Shown piece by piece: positions 46,607-55,782 of a stretch of DNA of 64,000 nucleotides. The notes beneath the pieces are model-generated. The model saw only the letters and a list, made by a program, of their open reading frames with translations, did no database searches and had not been told where the DNA came from. This DNA comes from Microbacteriaceae bacterium. Lineage in GTDB: Bacteria > Actinomycetota > Actinomycetes > Actinomycetales > Microbacteriaceae. The DNA is taken from contig JAHBTA010000007.1 of NCBI GenBank assembly GCA_019638805.1, forward strand, positions 24,189 to 88,188, written 5' to 3'. Numbering within the stretch: the stretch's first letter is position 1; every line of letters begins with the position of its first letter. A program made the translations under genes and the position numbers.

Positions 46607-47178
46607 GTGGGCAGGTACTGGGGCCGTGCTTCGTGTATCGCCATTTTGGCGTCGACGATCGACTTGCCCACGTCGGCGTCGCGGACGACGTTGCCCGACG
46701 CCTCGCGCAGCATCGAGTACGGGCGTCGTGGTGGCCGGAGGTCGTCCGGGTGGAGTTCCAGTGCTACCCGTCGCGAGACACCGCGCTCCAGGCGGAGGCG
46801 ATCGCGATCACGGTCGAGAAGCCTCGGCGCAACGCCCTGACCCCTCGCGTGCGCGAGGAACGACAGGTCGAGCTATCCGTCGCGGAGCAGACCCGGCTGG
46901 TGCAGGAGCTGGAGCGCGCTCGCGCCGATGCTCGCGCTGCGCGGACGGAGCGGGACCGTGCCGAGCGGGCCAGGGACTCGGCACAGCGCCGACTCCAGGA
47001 AGCCGTCACCGATCGCGACTGGTTCCGGAAGCGGTACTGGGAGCAGGCGAGGCACGAGAGCGAAGCGTGCGTGCAGGCGTTCATCCAGGGGCGCGATGAG
47101 CCGCCCGCGGAGTGGTCGACGGACGGGGACGAGCCCGCGGAGTGGTCGGTGGACTGGGACGAGGCGGGGGAGTCGTGA
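46603..47178 (+). CDS. GIY-YIG-like protein with coiled coil
   Basis: 191-aa protein inserted between mobC and the relaxase. N-terminal GIY-YIG-like fold: CFVYRHFGVDDRLAHVGVAD followed by DVARRLAQH (about residues 9-38), with candidate catalytic Arg in ARRL and Glu in LQAEAIAI (about 64); motifs GIY and YIG are degenerate (VYR, HVG). Then a long charged coiled coil (about 90-135) and a duplicated acidic tail (EPPAEWSTDG, EPAEWSVDW). A nuclease acting at oriT or on host DNA is possible. Confidence 0.6.
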   Translation: MSGQVLGPCFVYRHFGVDDRLAHVGVADDVARRLAQHRVRASWWPEVVRVEFQCYPSRDTALQAEAIAITVEKPRRNALTPRVREERQVELSVAEQTRLVQELERARADARAARTERDRAERARDSAQRRLQEAVTDRDWFRKRYWEQARHESEACVQAFIQGRDEPPAEWSTDGDEPAEWSVDWDEAGES

Positions 47179-48770
47179 TCCCCAACATCACGCGGGGCGA
47201 CCGGATGGCGGGCCTGATGTCCTACCTCGCGGGGAAGGGCCGGCACAACGACCACTCCGACCAGCACCTCGTGGCGGGGGACGCCCTTCTCGAGCAGTGG
47301 GGCCCACAGGGCCAGCTCGACGAGGAGATGGGGCGGCGATTGGCGCACCACCTCGACCAGCCTCGACAGGCGTTCCAGGTCGAGGTGGCACGCGGTCACG
47401 TTTGGCACGTGTCGCTCTCGCTGCGCGCCTCGGAGGGGATTCAGACCGATGAGGTGTGGGGCGCGATCGCCCGGGACTTCGTGACCGCGATGGGATTCGA
47501 CAACAATCCCGATGCGGCACCTTGCCGGTGGGCGGCGGTGCGCCACGGGTTGAGCGCGAACGGCAACGACCACATCCACATCGCGGTGAACCTGGTCCGC
47601 GAGGACGGGACGAAGGCGTCCATCCACCACGACTACTCGAGGGCGCAGCAAGCCGCCCGAGCGATCGAGCAGCGCTTCGGGCTGGAACGGCTCGAGTCGC
47701 GCACCACGGACATGGGGATGCGCGGCGAGCGGCCGGGGGAGCGCGAGGTCGCCGCCCGCCGCGGCGACGGAACGCCGGCGAGCATCCGACTCGAGCGGAC
47801 CGTGCGGGGCGTGGCCGCGTCGAGTCTGGACGAGGGCGAGTTCGTTCGCCGGCTGAACCAGGCCGGCGTCATCGTGCGGCCGCGGTTCGTGTCGGGTCGC
47901 GATGACGTCGTGGCCGGCTACTCGGTGGCGCTGCGGCCGCGACCCGGCGAGCCGATCGTCTGGTACGGCGGGGGACGACTGGCGCGGGACCTGACGCTGC
48001 CGCGGCTGCGGATGGGCTGGCCGGACACCGCGGAGGGTGCTCAGGCGGCCGTCGACGAGTGGCGCGCCACCTGGGGCAACCCGATGCGCTACCGGCCGGT
48101 CTGGCCGGGGCGTGAGCAGCAGGAGCCCGGGGCAGACGTCTGGCGGGAGTACACGGACGAGATCCGCCGCCTGCGGGAGTCGCTCAGCGCGGTCGATCCG
48201 AGCGACCGCGCTGCGTGGGCGCACGCGGCGCGGGATGCCAGCGGGGCGCTGGCGGCGTGGTCGCAGCGCGTCGAGCCGACGCCGGGACCTCTCGCCGCGG
48301 CGTCACGCACCCTCGCCCGCACGGCGCAGCAGCGGTCGCGAGATGCTCGCCCTCGAGCGGCCACGTCGACGGCCATGCATTCGGTGGCCGGGATGGCGCG
48401 GGTGCTGGCGGTCGCCAGCACGGGGGCGAACGCCTCGATGGCCGAGGCGATGTTGTTCCGCGAGTTGATCCGCCTGGTCGGCACCGTGCACCGGATGCAC
48501 GACACCATGAAGCAGGTCGACGCGGCGAAGCAGATCACGGCGTCGGTGGGAGCGCGGCTGGATGCCGTGCGAAGCCGGATGCCGGCGATGGTCGGCGCGG
48601 AGGCCGTACCGTCGACCGAGAAGCCAACGACCGAGCGCGCTGCGAGCACGACGGTCGCACTGGATGGCGTGGCAGCGCCGAACACCGGGAGTCCGCTCCC
48701 GAACCCCCTCACACCGCACCAACCACAGGTGCCGACGTCGCCGGGGAGGGACGACGACCGAGGCAGGTAA
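47175..48770 (+). CDS. Conjugative relaxase (mobilisation nuclease)
   Basis: 531-aa relaxase/mobilisation protein. Family start MIPNITRGDRMAGLMSYLAG (residues 1-20), then HVWHVSLSLRA (about 75-85) and the metal-binding HxH in GNDHIHIAVNLV (about 132-143). C-terminal half is variable, with a helical region. GTG start overlaps the GIY-YIG stop as GTGA. Nicks oriT and pilots the strand through the T4SS. The catalytic Tyr is not obvious, as in some actinobacterial relaxases. Confidence 0.88.
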   Translation: MIPNITRGDRMAGLMSYLAGKGRHNDHSDQHLVAGDALLEQWGPQGQLDEEMGRRLAHHLDQPRQAFQVEVARGHVWHVSLSLRASEGIQTDEVWGAIARDFVTAMGFDNNPDAAPCRWAAVRHGLSANGNDHIHIAVNLVREDGTKASIHHDYSRAQQAARAIEQRFGLERLESRTTDMGMRGERPGEREVAARRGDGTPASIRLERTVRGVAASSLDEGEFVRRLNQAGVIVRPRFVSGRDDVVAGYSVALRPRPGEPIVWYGGGRLARDLTLPRLRMGWPDTAEGAQAAVDEWRATWGNPMRYRPVWPGREQQEPGADVWREYTDEIRRLRESLSAVDPSDRAAWAHAARDASGALAAWSQRVEPTPGPLAAASRTLARTAQQRSRDARPRAATSTAMHSVAGMARVLAVASTGANASMAEAMLFRELIRLVGTVHRMHDTMKQVDAAKQITASVGARLDAVRSRMPAMVGAEAVPSTEKPTTERAASTTVALDGVAAPNTGSPLPNPLTPHQPQVPTSPGRDDDRGR

Positions 48771-48792
48771 ACAACCTCGAAGGGAAGCTGTC

Positions 48793-49581
48793 ATGTCCGA
48801 TGCAGATGGAGTTGTCGAGTCGGCCGAGGCCGAGATGCGCACCGCGCTGATGGCCGCGATGCAGGGCGCTCAGGTGCTCATGCGGATGCGCCAGGCGGCG
48901 CAGGAGCGCGCCGCGCGTGCCGAGATGGCCGAGGCGAAGCGGTTGCAGGAGCGGTTCGCGGCCGAACGGCAGACGGCCGCGGCGGCGCTGGCGCCGGTGC
49001 ACCAGTCGTCCTGGTGGGACCAGGCCAGCACGGAGGACGTCGCTCAGATGTACGAGACGGCGGTCGCGTGGCGCGATGAGGACCCCGCGGCCCGCAGCGC
49101 GCAGGAGCGGATCAACCGTGAGCTCCGCGACCGGTACAAGGTCGAGATCAACGAGTCGAGTGCGGACCCGTCCGTGGTGCGTGCCTCGCTGTACGAGGCC
49201 GACCGGCTCGGAGAGCTCTCCGAGCAGGAGCGGGCTGCGGCGGAGCGCGATCGCGCTGTGGCGCGGGACCACCAGCTCAGCGCGGACGTGCTGGCGATGG
49301 AGGCCGAGAGCGCCGATGCCGGCGCTGTTCGGCTGCGCGGCGAGGCGGACGCCTTCGAGGACGCCGCGGAGCGGTCCTGGGACAGTGCGGAGCGACGCTC
49401 CGAGCATGCGGCGCAGTTGCAGCGTTCGGGGGAGTCGGCGGCGGCCGCGGCGTGGGCACAGGCCGACGTCGACCAGGCGCGGCATCCGCGGGAGGCGATC
49501 CAGGGTGGGAAGAAGACTTCGCCGCGGGCGCGGTCGAAGGCCACCGAGGTGAGCCGTCAGGCGGAGCGCGCCGGCCGCTAG
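48793..49581 (+). CDS. Coiled-coil protein of the mobilisation operon
   Basis: 262-aa Ala/Glu/Arg-rich helical protein: VLMRMRQAAQERAARAEMAE, SWWDQASTEDVAQMYETAVA (about residues 75-94), and a helical C-terminal half with many AER repeats. Such proteins commonly follow actinobacterial relaxase genes. Role unknown; may bridge relaxosome and coupling protein. AAGGGAAGCTGTC before the ATG. Confidence 0.7.
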   Translation: MSDADGVVESAEAEMRTALMAAMQGAQVLMRMRQAAQERAARAEMAEAKRLQERFAAERQTAAAALAPVHQSSWWDQASTEDVAQMYETAVAWRDEDPAARSAQERINRELRDRYKVEINESSADPSVVRASLYEADRLGELSEQERAAAERDRAVARDHQLSADVLAMEAESADAGAVRLRGEADAFEDAAERSWDSAERRSEHAAQLQRSGESAAAAAWAQADVDQARHPREAIQGGKKTSPRARSKATEVSRQAERAGR

Positions 49582-49605
49582 GAGCCGACCGCAGGGGAAG
49601 AGATC

Positions 49606-52600
49606 ATGGTGGCGAAGAAGCGAGGCGCAGGGGATGGACAGCTCGAGTTCGACCTATGGGGCATGCCGGGCGGCGAGCCCGACATCGGCAACGGTGGCGG
49701 AGCAGGCGGAGAAGTACCTTCGGGAGTTGCAGGAGAGGCGGGCGCGGGTGAACAAGTACGGCCAGATGGTGCTGGAGCGGTGGACGCAGATGGCGCCAGC
49801 GATCGTGCGGGCGCTGCCGGACGCGACGGAGTTCTTCACGCAGGAGGGGGAGCGGATCTCGGAGGCCGTGCAGTCGCACAAGGATCGACTGACGAGCTAC
49901 CTCGAGACGCTGACCGATCCGGGGGAGCGGGCGGAGGCGCAGGAGATGCTGGCGAACGCCGAGGCGATGGTGCTGGCGGAGCAGCTGGAGTCGATCGACC
50001 CGGAGCAGGACTGGCGGGAACGGCTGGCCGAGATGCTCTCAGACCTGGTGCCGGAGGACCTGGAGCAGATCGCGCTGCGGATCTGGCGATCGGCAGATGG
50101 CGATCCGATGGTGATGTCGCTGCCGGAGATGGACTGGACGACGGTGGCGCTGACCGACGACGAGCGCTGGACGATCATGATGATCGAGGCCCTGTTGCCG
50201 CTGGTGACGGGGGAGCAGCCGGAGACTGGCGAGCCACTGGTGCAGCGAGTGCTGGAGCTCGAGGAGCTGCATCCGAAGGCGGCGCGCTTCCTGAGGTAGA
50301 GCGTTTCCGACCCTCGGCGGATGCTGTCCTGAATCCGACCGGGGCCAAGGGGCGGTTCGAGGCGAACATCACGGCCCTGCGGCTGCTTGCGACGCTCGAG
50401 GCGGAGGGCCGTCCGGCCACCCCGGGCGAGCAGCGACTGCTGGCCGCCTGGTCGAGCTGGGGTGCCATCCCGCAGGTCTTCGACGAGTCGAAGGCCGACT
50501 GGGAGCGTGAGCGCGGCATCCTGCGCGCCGAGCTCACGCCGGAGGCGTGGGACGAGGCCAAGCGCACCACGATCAACGCGCACTACACCGATCCGGCCAT
50601 CGTCGGCGCGATGTGGCGGGCGATGGGCCGTCTCGGGTTCGAGGGCGGCGACGTCCTCGAACCGGGTTCCGGGTCGGGCACGTTCATCGGCATGGCCCCG
50701 GAGTCGGCGCGGATGGTGGGTGTCGAGCTGGACTCGACCACCGCCGCGATCTCGCGTCGGCTGTACCCGCACGCGGACATCCGGGCCGAGAGCTTCGCGG
50801 ACACCCGGTTCCCCCGCGGACACTTCGACGCCGCGGTGGGGAACGTCCCGTTTGCGGACGTGGCGCTCCACGACCGGCAGTTCAACGCCGGTGGCCACTC
50901 GATGCACAACCACTTCATCATCAAGTCCCTGGCGATGACGCGCCCCGGTGGCATCGTCGCGGTGCTGACCAGCCGGTTCACGCTGGACGGCACCAACCCG
51001 GCCGCACGCCGGGAGATGGCGAGCATGGCCGACCTGGTGGGCGCGGTGCGTCTGCCGTCCGGAGCGCACCGCCGTGCGGCCGGCACCGAGGCGGTGACCG
51101 ACCTTCTGATCCTGCGCCGGCGAGCCGAGGCAGAGCCCGCCCGCGACGACTACTGGACGACGACGGTGAGCCGCGTCGTCGACGGCGAGAACGTGCGCGT
51201 CAACGGCTACTTCGAGGCGCACCCCGAGCACGTGCTGGGGGAGTACCACGTGGGGACGGGGATGCACGGCGCGCAGACGCTGACCGTGCGCGCCGACGAC
51301 CTGGGCCTGGTCGCCGGCAACGTGGACGCGGCGCTGCAGCAGATCACGCGATCGGCGCAGGAGCGCGGCCTGGTGTTCACCGAGCGCAGCCCGGAGGCGG
51401 CGGCCGAGCGCGATCGCGCCGCCGCCACGCAGACGGAACTGTGGGACGGCACGATCGTCGAGGGCGTCGAGGGCTTCCAGATCGCCAAGGGCGGACGACT
51501 CGAGCCGTTCGCGGTGCCGAAGACGCAGATGAACGAGCTGCGCGGCCTCATCGCGCTGCGCGACGGAGCGCGTGAGCTGCTCGAGGCGGAGTCGGCCGAC
51601 CTGGACGACACCCCGGAGATCGAGGCGCTGCGCACCTCGCTGCGGCGCACCTACGAGCGGTACACGGCCCGGTTCGGGCCGATCAACCGCTTCACGCTGC
51701 GTTCGACCGGCCGCTACGCGAAGGTGCTGGACCCGGAGACCGGCGAGGTGCGGGTCGACGGGAACGGCGACCCGCTGCGCGGCGACGAGATCCTCGCCCG
51801 CGTCACGCCGCGGGCCGTGTCGATGATGAAGCAGGACCCGTTCGGGGCGCTGGTGATGGCGCTGGAGCGGTTCGACGACGAGGAGCAGACGGCGGCGCCG
51901 GCCACGCTTCTGACCGAGCGCGTGCTCGTGCCCCGCGTGGTGAAGGAGGGGGCCGAGACGCCGGCCGAGGCGATCGCGCTGTCGCTGGATCGCACGGGCG
52001 GCGTCGACCTGCCGCTCATCGCGAATCTGCTGGGCGTCGACGAGGACGAGGCCCGTGCGGCGCTGGGCGACCTGGTGTACGACGACCCGACGACGGGCGC
52101 GCTGGAGCATGCGCCGGCATACCTGTCGGGGAACATCGCGGTGAAGCTCGACGCGGCGATCGCCGCGGCGGAGGACGATGCGCGCTTCCAGGCGAACGTC
52201 GACGCGCTGCGGAAGGTCTTGCCCGACCCCCTGGGCGCGGACGAGATCGAGGCGCGCATGGGGGCGGTCTGGATCAGCCCGGAGGTCCACCAGGAGTTCC
52301 TGCGCGACATCCTGCGCGACCGGTACATCCAGGTGGAGAGTCCCATCGGCGGCTCCTGGAAGGTCACCGGCACGCGCAACACGGTCCTGGCGTCCAACGA
52401 GTGGGGGACCGCTCGGCGGTCCGCCATCGACCTGGCGGAAGCCGTCATGGAGCAGCGCCCGATTCAGGTGTTCGACACCGTGGACGGTCCTGACGGCAAG
52501 ACGCGACGGGTCTTCAACCCGGTGGAGACGACCGCTGCGCAGGAGAAGGCCGAAGCGCTCCAGGAGCGGTTCAGCGAGTGGGTGTGGGAGGACCCGGCCC

Positions 52601-55344
52601 GCGCCGCCGAATTGACCGGCGAGTACAACCGCCGCTTCAACTCCATCGCGCTGCGCGACTACGCCAGCGCGGGAGAGTACCTCACCTTCCCCGGGCTGGC
52701 TGCCACGCTCACGCTGCGCAAGCACCAGCGCGCCGCGGTGGCGCGGATGATCGCGGAGCCGGCTGTCGGCCTGTTCCACCAGGTCGGCGCCGGCAAGACA
52801 CTCGAGATGATCGTCGGCGTCACCGAGATGAAGCGCATGGGCCTCATCTCGAAGCCGGCGATCGTGGTCCCCAACCACATGCTCGAGCAGTTCAGTCGCG
52901 AGTGGCTCCAGGCGTACCCGCAGGCGCGCATCCTCACGGCCTCGAGCGAGGATCTTGCCGGCGAGAAGCGCCGACTGTTCATCGCCCGCGCCGCCGCCAA
53001 CGACTGGGACGGGATCGTGTTCACGCACTCGTCGTTCGAGCGCGTAGGGGTCGACCCCGAGTCGCAGGCGGCCTACCTCGAGTCCGAGATGGACATCGTG
53101 CGAGAGGCGGTCGAGAACGCCCGTCAGAACGGCGGCATGACCGTCAAGCAGATGGAGAAGCAGCTCCTCGCGGAGCAGGAGAAGATCAAGAAGGTCCTCG
53201 ATCGGCCCCGCGACCCGGGAGTGACCCTCGAGGCCAGCGGCATCGACTACCTCGCCGTCGATGAGGCCCACCTGTTCAAGAACCTGGCCACGGTCTCGAA
53301 CATCCCCGGCGCCGCCGTCGAGGGCAGCGGCCGGGCCAACGACCTGCACCTGAAGCTGCAGGTGCTCCGGGAGCGCAACGGTGGCCGGGTCGGTGTGATG
53401 GCCACGGCCACGCCGCTGGCGAACAGCGTCACCGAGGCGCACATCATGCAGCGATTCCTGCGCCCCGATCTTCTCGAGGAAGCAGGCGTCAAGCACTTCG
53501 ACGCCTGGGCGGCGACGTTCGGCAGCCAGGTCACCGAGATGGAGATGGGACCGGCCGGGGGCTTCCGGGTGAAGACCCGGTTCGCGAAGTTCCAGAACGT
53601 GCCGGAGATGCTGCGCATGTGGCACGTCTTCGCGGACGTGAAGACGGCCGAGGACCTCGACCTCGAGGTGCCGCAGATCGCGCCCCGGTCGGACGGGGAG
53701 CGACAGCCCGAGACGGTCGTGATCCAGCCGACGCCCGAGCTGGTCGAGTTCATCGGGGACATCGCTGAGCGCGCCGAGAAGGTCGCCAACCGTCAGGTGC
53801 AGCCCGACGAGGACAACATGCTCCTGATCTCGACGGACGGGCGCAAGGCGGCGCTCGACCTGCGCCTGTTCGACCAGCACGCCGAGCAGACCGGCCAGGT
53901 GAAGCTCGACTACGTGGCCGAGCGCATCCTGACCGAGTGGCGGCGCACGCAGGGCTTCGAGTACCTCGACGACGTGACCGGCGAGCCGAGCCCGAGGCGC
54001 GGCGGACTGCAGCTCGTGTTCTCCGACTTGGGGACGCCCAACGAGCGGCGCTGGGATGCCTACACGGAGCTCAAGAGCAAGCTCATCGAGGGCGGGATGG
54101 CTCCCGACCAGGTGCGCTTCATGCACGACGCGAGGAACGACTCGGAGAAGGCTCGCCTGTTCGCCGCGGCGCGCAGCGGCCACATCGCGGTCCTGATCGG
54201 GTCGACGTCGAAGATGGGCGTCGGCACGAACGTCCAGGCGCGGATCACGGCCATGCATCACGTCGACTGCCCGTGGCGGCCGGCCGACCTCGAGCAGCGC
54301 GACGGCCGCGGCATCCGGCAGGCGAATCAGAACCCCGAGGTCGGGATCTACCGCTACGTCGTCGAGCGTTCCTTCGACGCCTATTCGTGGCAGACGGTGA
54401 GCCGGAAGGCGGCCTTCATCGCCCAGGTGATGAAGGGTCGCCTCGACTCCCGCGAGATCGAGGACATCGGGGACACCGCCCTCAGCGCGACGGAGGCGAA
54501 GGCGCTGGCCAGCGGGAACCCGCTGGTGCTCGAGAAGGCGACGGCCGACAACGAGCTGGCGAAGCTGCGACGGCAGGAGACGGCGCACCACCGCTCGAAG
54601 GCGGCGCTGCGCTTCACCCGCGACAACGCCCGCACCAGGCTCGAGGCGGACCAGGCGGCGCTCGCGCAGCTGCACGCCGCCGCCGATCGCACCGTCGACG
54701 TCACCGGAGACTCCTTCCGGATGGCGGTGGGCGGGCGCGTCTACGGCTCGCGGACCGACGCCGCGGACGCGATCGGACGATGGGCGGCCGACCACCACGG
54801 CGAGTGGGTGACGAGCCAGCGCGAGGGCGGCGTGCCGCTCGGGGAGTGCGGTGGTCACACGGTGACCGTCCGACTCGAGCGGGTCACGGTGGCCGGCTTC
54901 CGCACCGAGTCGCAGGCGCACGTGCGCCTAGAGGGTGTGCCGTACTCCGGGCACAACCTCCCCGTCGAGGAGTTCCAGAACGCCGGCGTCGGCCTGGTGC
55001 GGGCGATTGAGAACAAGACGACGGCGATCGCCAAGAGCATCGCCCGGGTCGAGGCCAGCACGGCGGCGGCGCGAGAGGCGATCGAGGACGCCGAGGCGCG
55101 CCTGGACGCGCCGTTCAAGCATGCGGCCGCTCTCGAGGCGGCGGCGCAGCGGGCGGCGGATGTCACGGCGGCGCTCGAGGCGTCGGCCGCGCCGCCCGAC
55201 CCGGCTGGGGAGCGGCCGGCGCCGGCCGACGTCGCACTCGCCGGCGTCGCGTCGCCGGCGCCGGGGCACCCCCACGAGACGCCTCACGGTGGCGTGACGC
55301 GGGTGCCGGTCGAGGACCTTCAGAGAGAGATGGGCGGGCGATGA
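49606..55344 (+). CDS. Methylase-helicase giant protein of conjugative elements
   Basis: 1,912 codons. Starts VAKKRGAGDGQLEFDLWGMP. Residues 31-230 are an unusual Gly/Ala/Asp-rich stretch that is the shadow of another frame (see 49694-50299). The conserved protein resumes at ERFRPSADAV (231). N6-methylase-like domain: LEPGSGSGTFIG (about 349) and NVPF (about 413) in place of NPPY. SF2 helicase: Walker A HQVGAGKT (about 1060), DEAH (about 1219), GVGTNVQAR and motif VI QRDGRGIRQ (about 1564). Such proteins are frequent in conjugative plasmids and ICEs and may protect or process entering DNA. Confidence 0.85.
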   Translation: MVAKKRGAGDGQLEFDLWGMPGGEPDIGNGGGAGGEVPSGVAGEAGAGEQVRPDGAGAVDADGASDRAGAAGRDGVLHAGGGADLGGRAVAQGSTDELPRDADRSGGAGGGAGDAGERRGDGAGGAAGVDRPGAGLAGTAGRDALRPGAGGPGADRAADLAIGRWRSDGDVAAGDGLDDGGADRRRALDDHDDRGPVAAGDGGAAGDWRATGAASAGARGAASEGGALPEVERFRPSADAVLNPTGAKGRFEANITALRLLATLEAEGRPATPGEQRLLAAWSSWGAIPQVFDESKADWERERGILRAELTPEAWDEAKRTTINAHYTDPAIVGAMWRAMGRLGFEGGDVLEPGSGSGTFIGMAPESARMVGVELDSTTAAISRRLYPHADIRAESFADTRFPRGHFDAAVGNVPFADVALHDRQFNAGGHSMHNHFIIKSLAMTRPGGIVAVLTSRFTLDGTNPAARREMASMADLVGAVRLPSGAHRRAAGTEAVTDLLILRRRAEAEPARDDYWTTTVSRVVDGENVRVNGYFEAHPEHVLGEYHVGTGMHGAQTLTVRADDLGLVAGNVDAALQQITRSAQERGLVFTERSPEAAAERDRAAATQTELWDGTIVEGVEGFQIAKGGRLEPFAVPKTQMNELRGLIALRDGARELLEAESADLDDTPEIEALRTSLRRTYERYTARFGPINRFTLRSTGRYAKVLDPETGEVRVDGNGDPLRGDEILARVTPRAVSMMKQDPFGALVMALERFDDEEQTAAPATLLTERVLVPRVVKEGAETPAEAIALSLDRTGGVDLPLIANLLGVDEDEARAALGDLVYDDPTTGALEHAPAYLSGNIAVKLDAAIAAAEDDARFQANVDALRKVLPDPLGADEIEARMGAVWISPEVHQEFLRDILRDRYIQVESPIGGSWKVTGTRNTVLASNEWGTARRSAIDLAEAVMEQRPIQVFDTVDGPDGKTRRVFNPVETTAAQEKAEALQERFSEWVWEDPARAAELTGEYNRRFNSIALRDYASAGEYLTFPGLAATLTLRKHQRAAVARMIAEPAVGLFHQVGAGKTLEMIVGVTEMKRMGLISKPAIVVPNHMLEQFSREWLQAYPQARILTASSEDLAGEKRRLFIARAAANDWDGIVFTHSSFERVGVDPESQAAYLESEMDIVREAVENARQNGGMTVKQMEKQLLAEQEKIKKVLDRPRDPGVTLEASGIDYLAVDEAHLFKNLATVSNIPGAAVEGSGRANDLHLKLQVLRERNGGRVGVMATATPLANSVTEAHIMQRFLRPDLLEEAGVKHFDAWAATFGSQVTEMEMGPAGGFRVKTRFAKFQNVPEMLRMWHVFADVKTAEDLDLEVPQIAPRSDGERQPETVVIQPTPELVEFIGDIAERAEKVANRQVQPDEDNMLLISTDGRKAALDLRLFDQHAEQTGQVKLDYVAERILTEWRRTQGFEYLDDVTGEPSPRRGGLQLVFSDLGTPNERRWDAYTELKSKLIEGGMAPDQVRFMHDARNDSEKARLFAAARSGHIAVLIGSTSKMGVGTNVQARITAMHHVDCPWRPADLEQRDGRGIRQANQNPEVGIYRYVVERSFDAYSWQTVSRKAAFIAQVMKGRLDSREIEDIGDTALSATEAKALASGNPLVLEKATADNELAKLRRQETAHHRSKAALRFTRDNARTRLEADQAALAQLHAAADRTVDVTGDSFRMAVGGRVYGSRTDAADAIGRWAADHHGEWVTSQREGGVPLGECGGHTVTVRLERVTVAGFRTESQAHVRLEGVPYSGHNLPVEEFQNAGVGLVRAIENKTTAIAKSIARVEASTAAAREAIEDAEARLDAPFKHAAALEAAAQRAADVTAALEASAAPPDPAGERPAPADVALAGVASPAPGHPHETPHGGVTRVPVEDLQREMGGR
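49694..50299 (+). CDS. Nested out-of-frame ORF inside the methylase/helicase gene
   Basis: 201-aa product from GTG 49694: VAEQAEKYLRELQERRARVN, VRALPDATEFFTQEGERISE, DWTTVALTDDERWTIMMIEA, HPKAARFLR end. Its codons have G or C at nearly all third positions, as real genes here do, while the large gene's frame across the same bases has the reverse pattern. It looks like a folded helical protein. The block is 606 nt, a multiple of three, so the large frame stays open around it. It may be a real overprinted gene or an inserted gene that fused by chance. Family unknown. Confidence 0.55.
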   Translation: MAEQAEKYLRELQERRARVNKYGQMVLERWTQMAPAIVRALPDATEFFTQEGERISEAVQSHKDRLTSYLETLTDPGERAEAQEMLANAEAMVLAEQLESIDPEQDWRERLAEMLSDLVPEDLEQIALRIWRSADGDPMVMSLPEMDWTTVALTDDERWTIMMIEALLPLVTGEQPETGEPLVQRVLELEELHPKAARFLR

Positions 55345-55535
55345 CCGAGATGCGGCCGCGGATCGTCGACGTCGGGGATGCCGACACGTTGACCGTGCTG
55401 GGCGTCGCGCTGAGGAACTATGCGGCGGAGCTGCGGGACCAGGCGGCGCGGCTGGGAGGCGAGGCGCGCATGCTCACCTTGGCCGATCGCGCCGACGAAC
55501 TGCGGCAGGCGCTTGGCGAAGCCTCGTGGACTTGA
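55341..55535 (+). CDS. Hypothetical 64-aa protein
   Basis: ATGA overlap with the helicase stop. MTEMRPRIVDVGDADTLTVL followed by two short helices. Possibly helps the following module. No family recognised. Confidence 0.55.
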   Translation: MTEMRPRIVDVGDADTLTVLGVALRNYAAELRDQAARLGGEARMLTLADRADELRQALGEASWT

Positions 55536-55551
55536 GAGGGAAGGAAGAACG

Positions 55552-55782
55552 ATGAGCGATGCAGCGATCCGGGCCGAAGACCCGGTGACCGTCTACGACG
55601 TGATGCGCGAGGCGCGCACCCGACTCGCGGCCGCGTACTCGGCACGCGAGGGCGACGACGGCCTCGTGGTCGAGTTCGTGCGGGCCCTGAACGGGGAGGT
55701 GGAGGCGGTCGCTTTCGATGACATCGATGCTCAGCGGGCACTCGCCGCCGATTTCGATCGACGGCGAGCGGCGCTGGGCTGA
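55552..55782 (+). CDS. Probable antitoxin of the zeta-type module
   Basis: 76-aa acidic protein MSDAAIRAEDPVTVYDVMRE, with ARTRLAAAYSAREGDDGLVV. It overlaps the zeta toxin start as TGATG, the usual antitoxin-first order. Not recognisably similar to epsilon; assigned by position and size. GAAGGAAGAACG precedes the ATG. Confidence 0.55.
   Translation: MSDAAIRAEDPVTVYDVMREARTRLAAAYSAREGDDGLVVEFVRALNGEVEAVAFDDIDAQRALAADFDRRRAALG

Noticed and set aside
49897..54921. Very long open frame (1,674 codons) on the minus strand
   Set aside because: It lies exactly antisense to the methylase/helicase and contains only Arg/His/Leu/Gly-rich shadow sequence with no domain; a by-product of codon bias in high-GC DNA.
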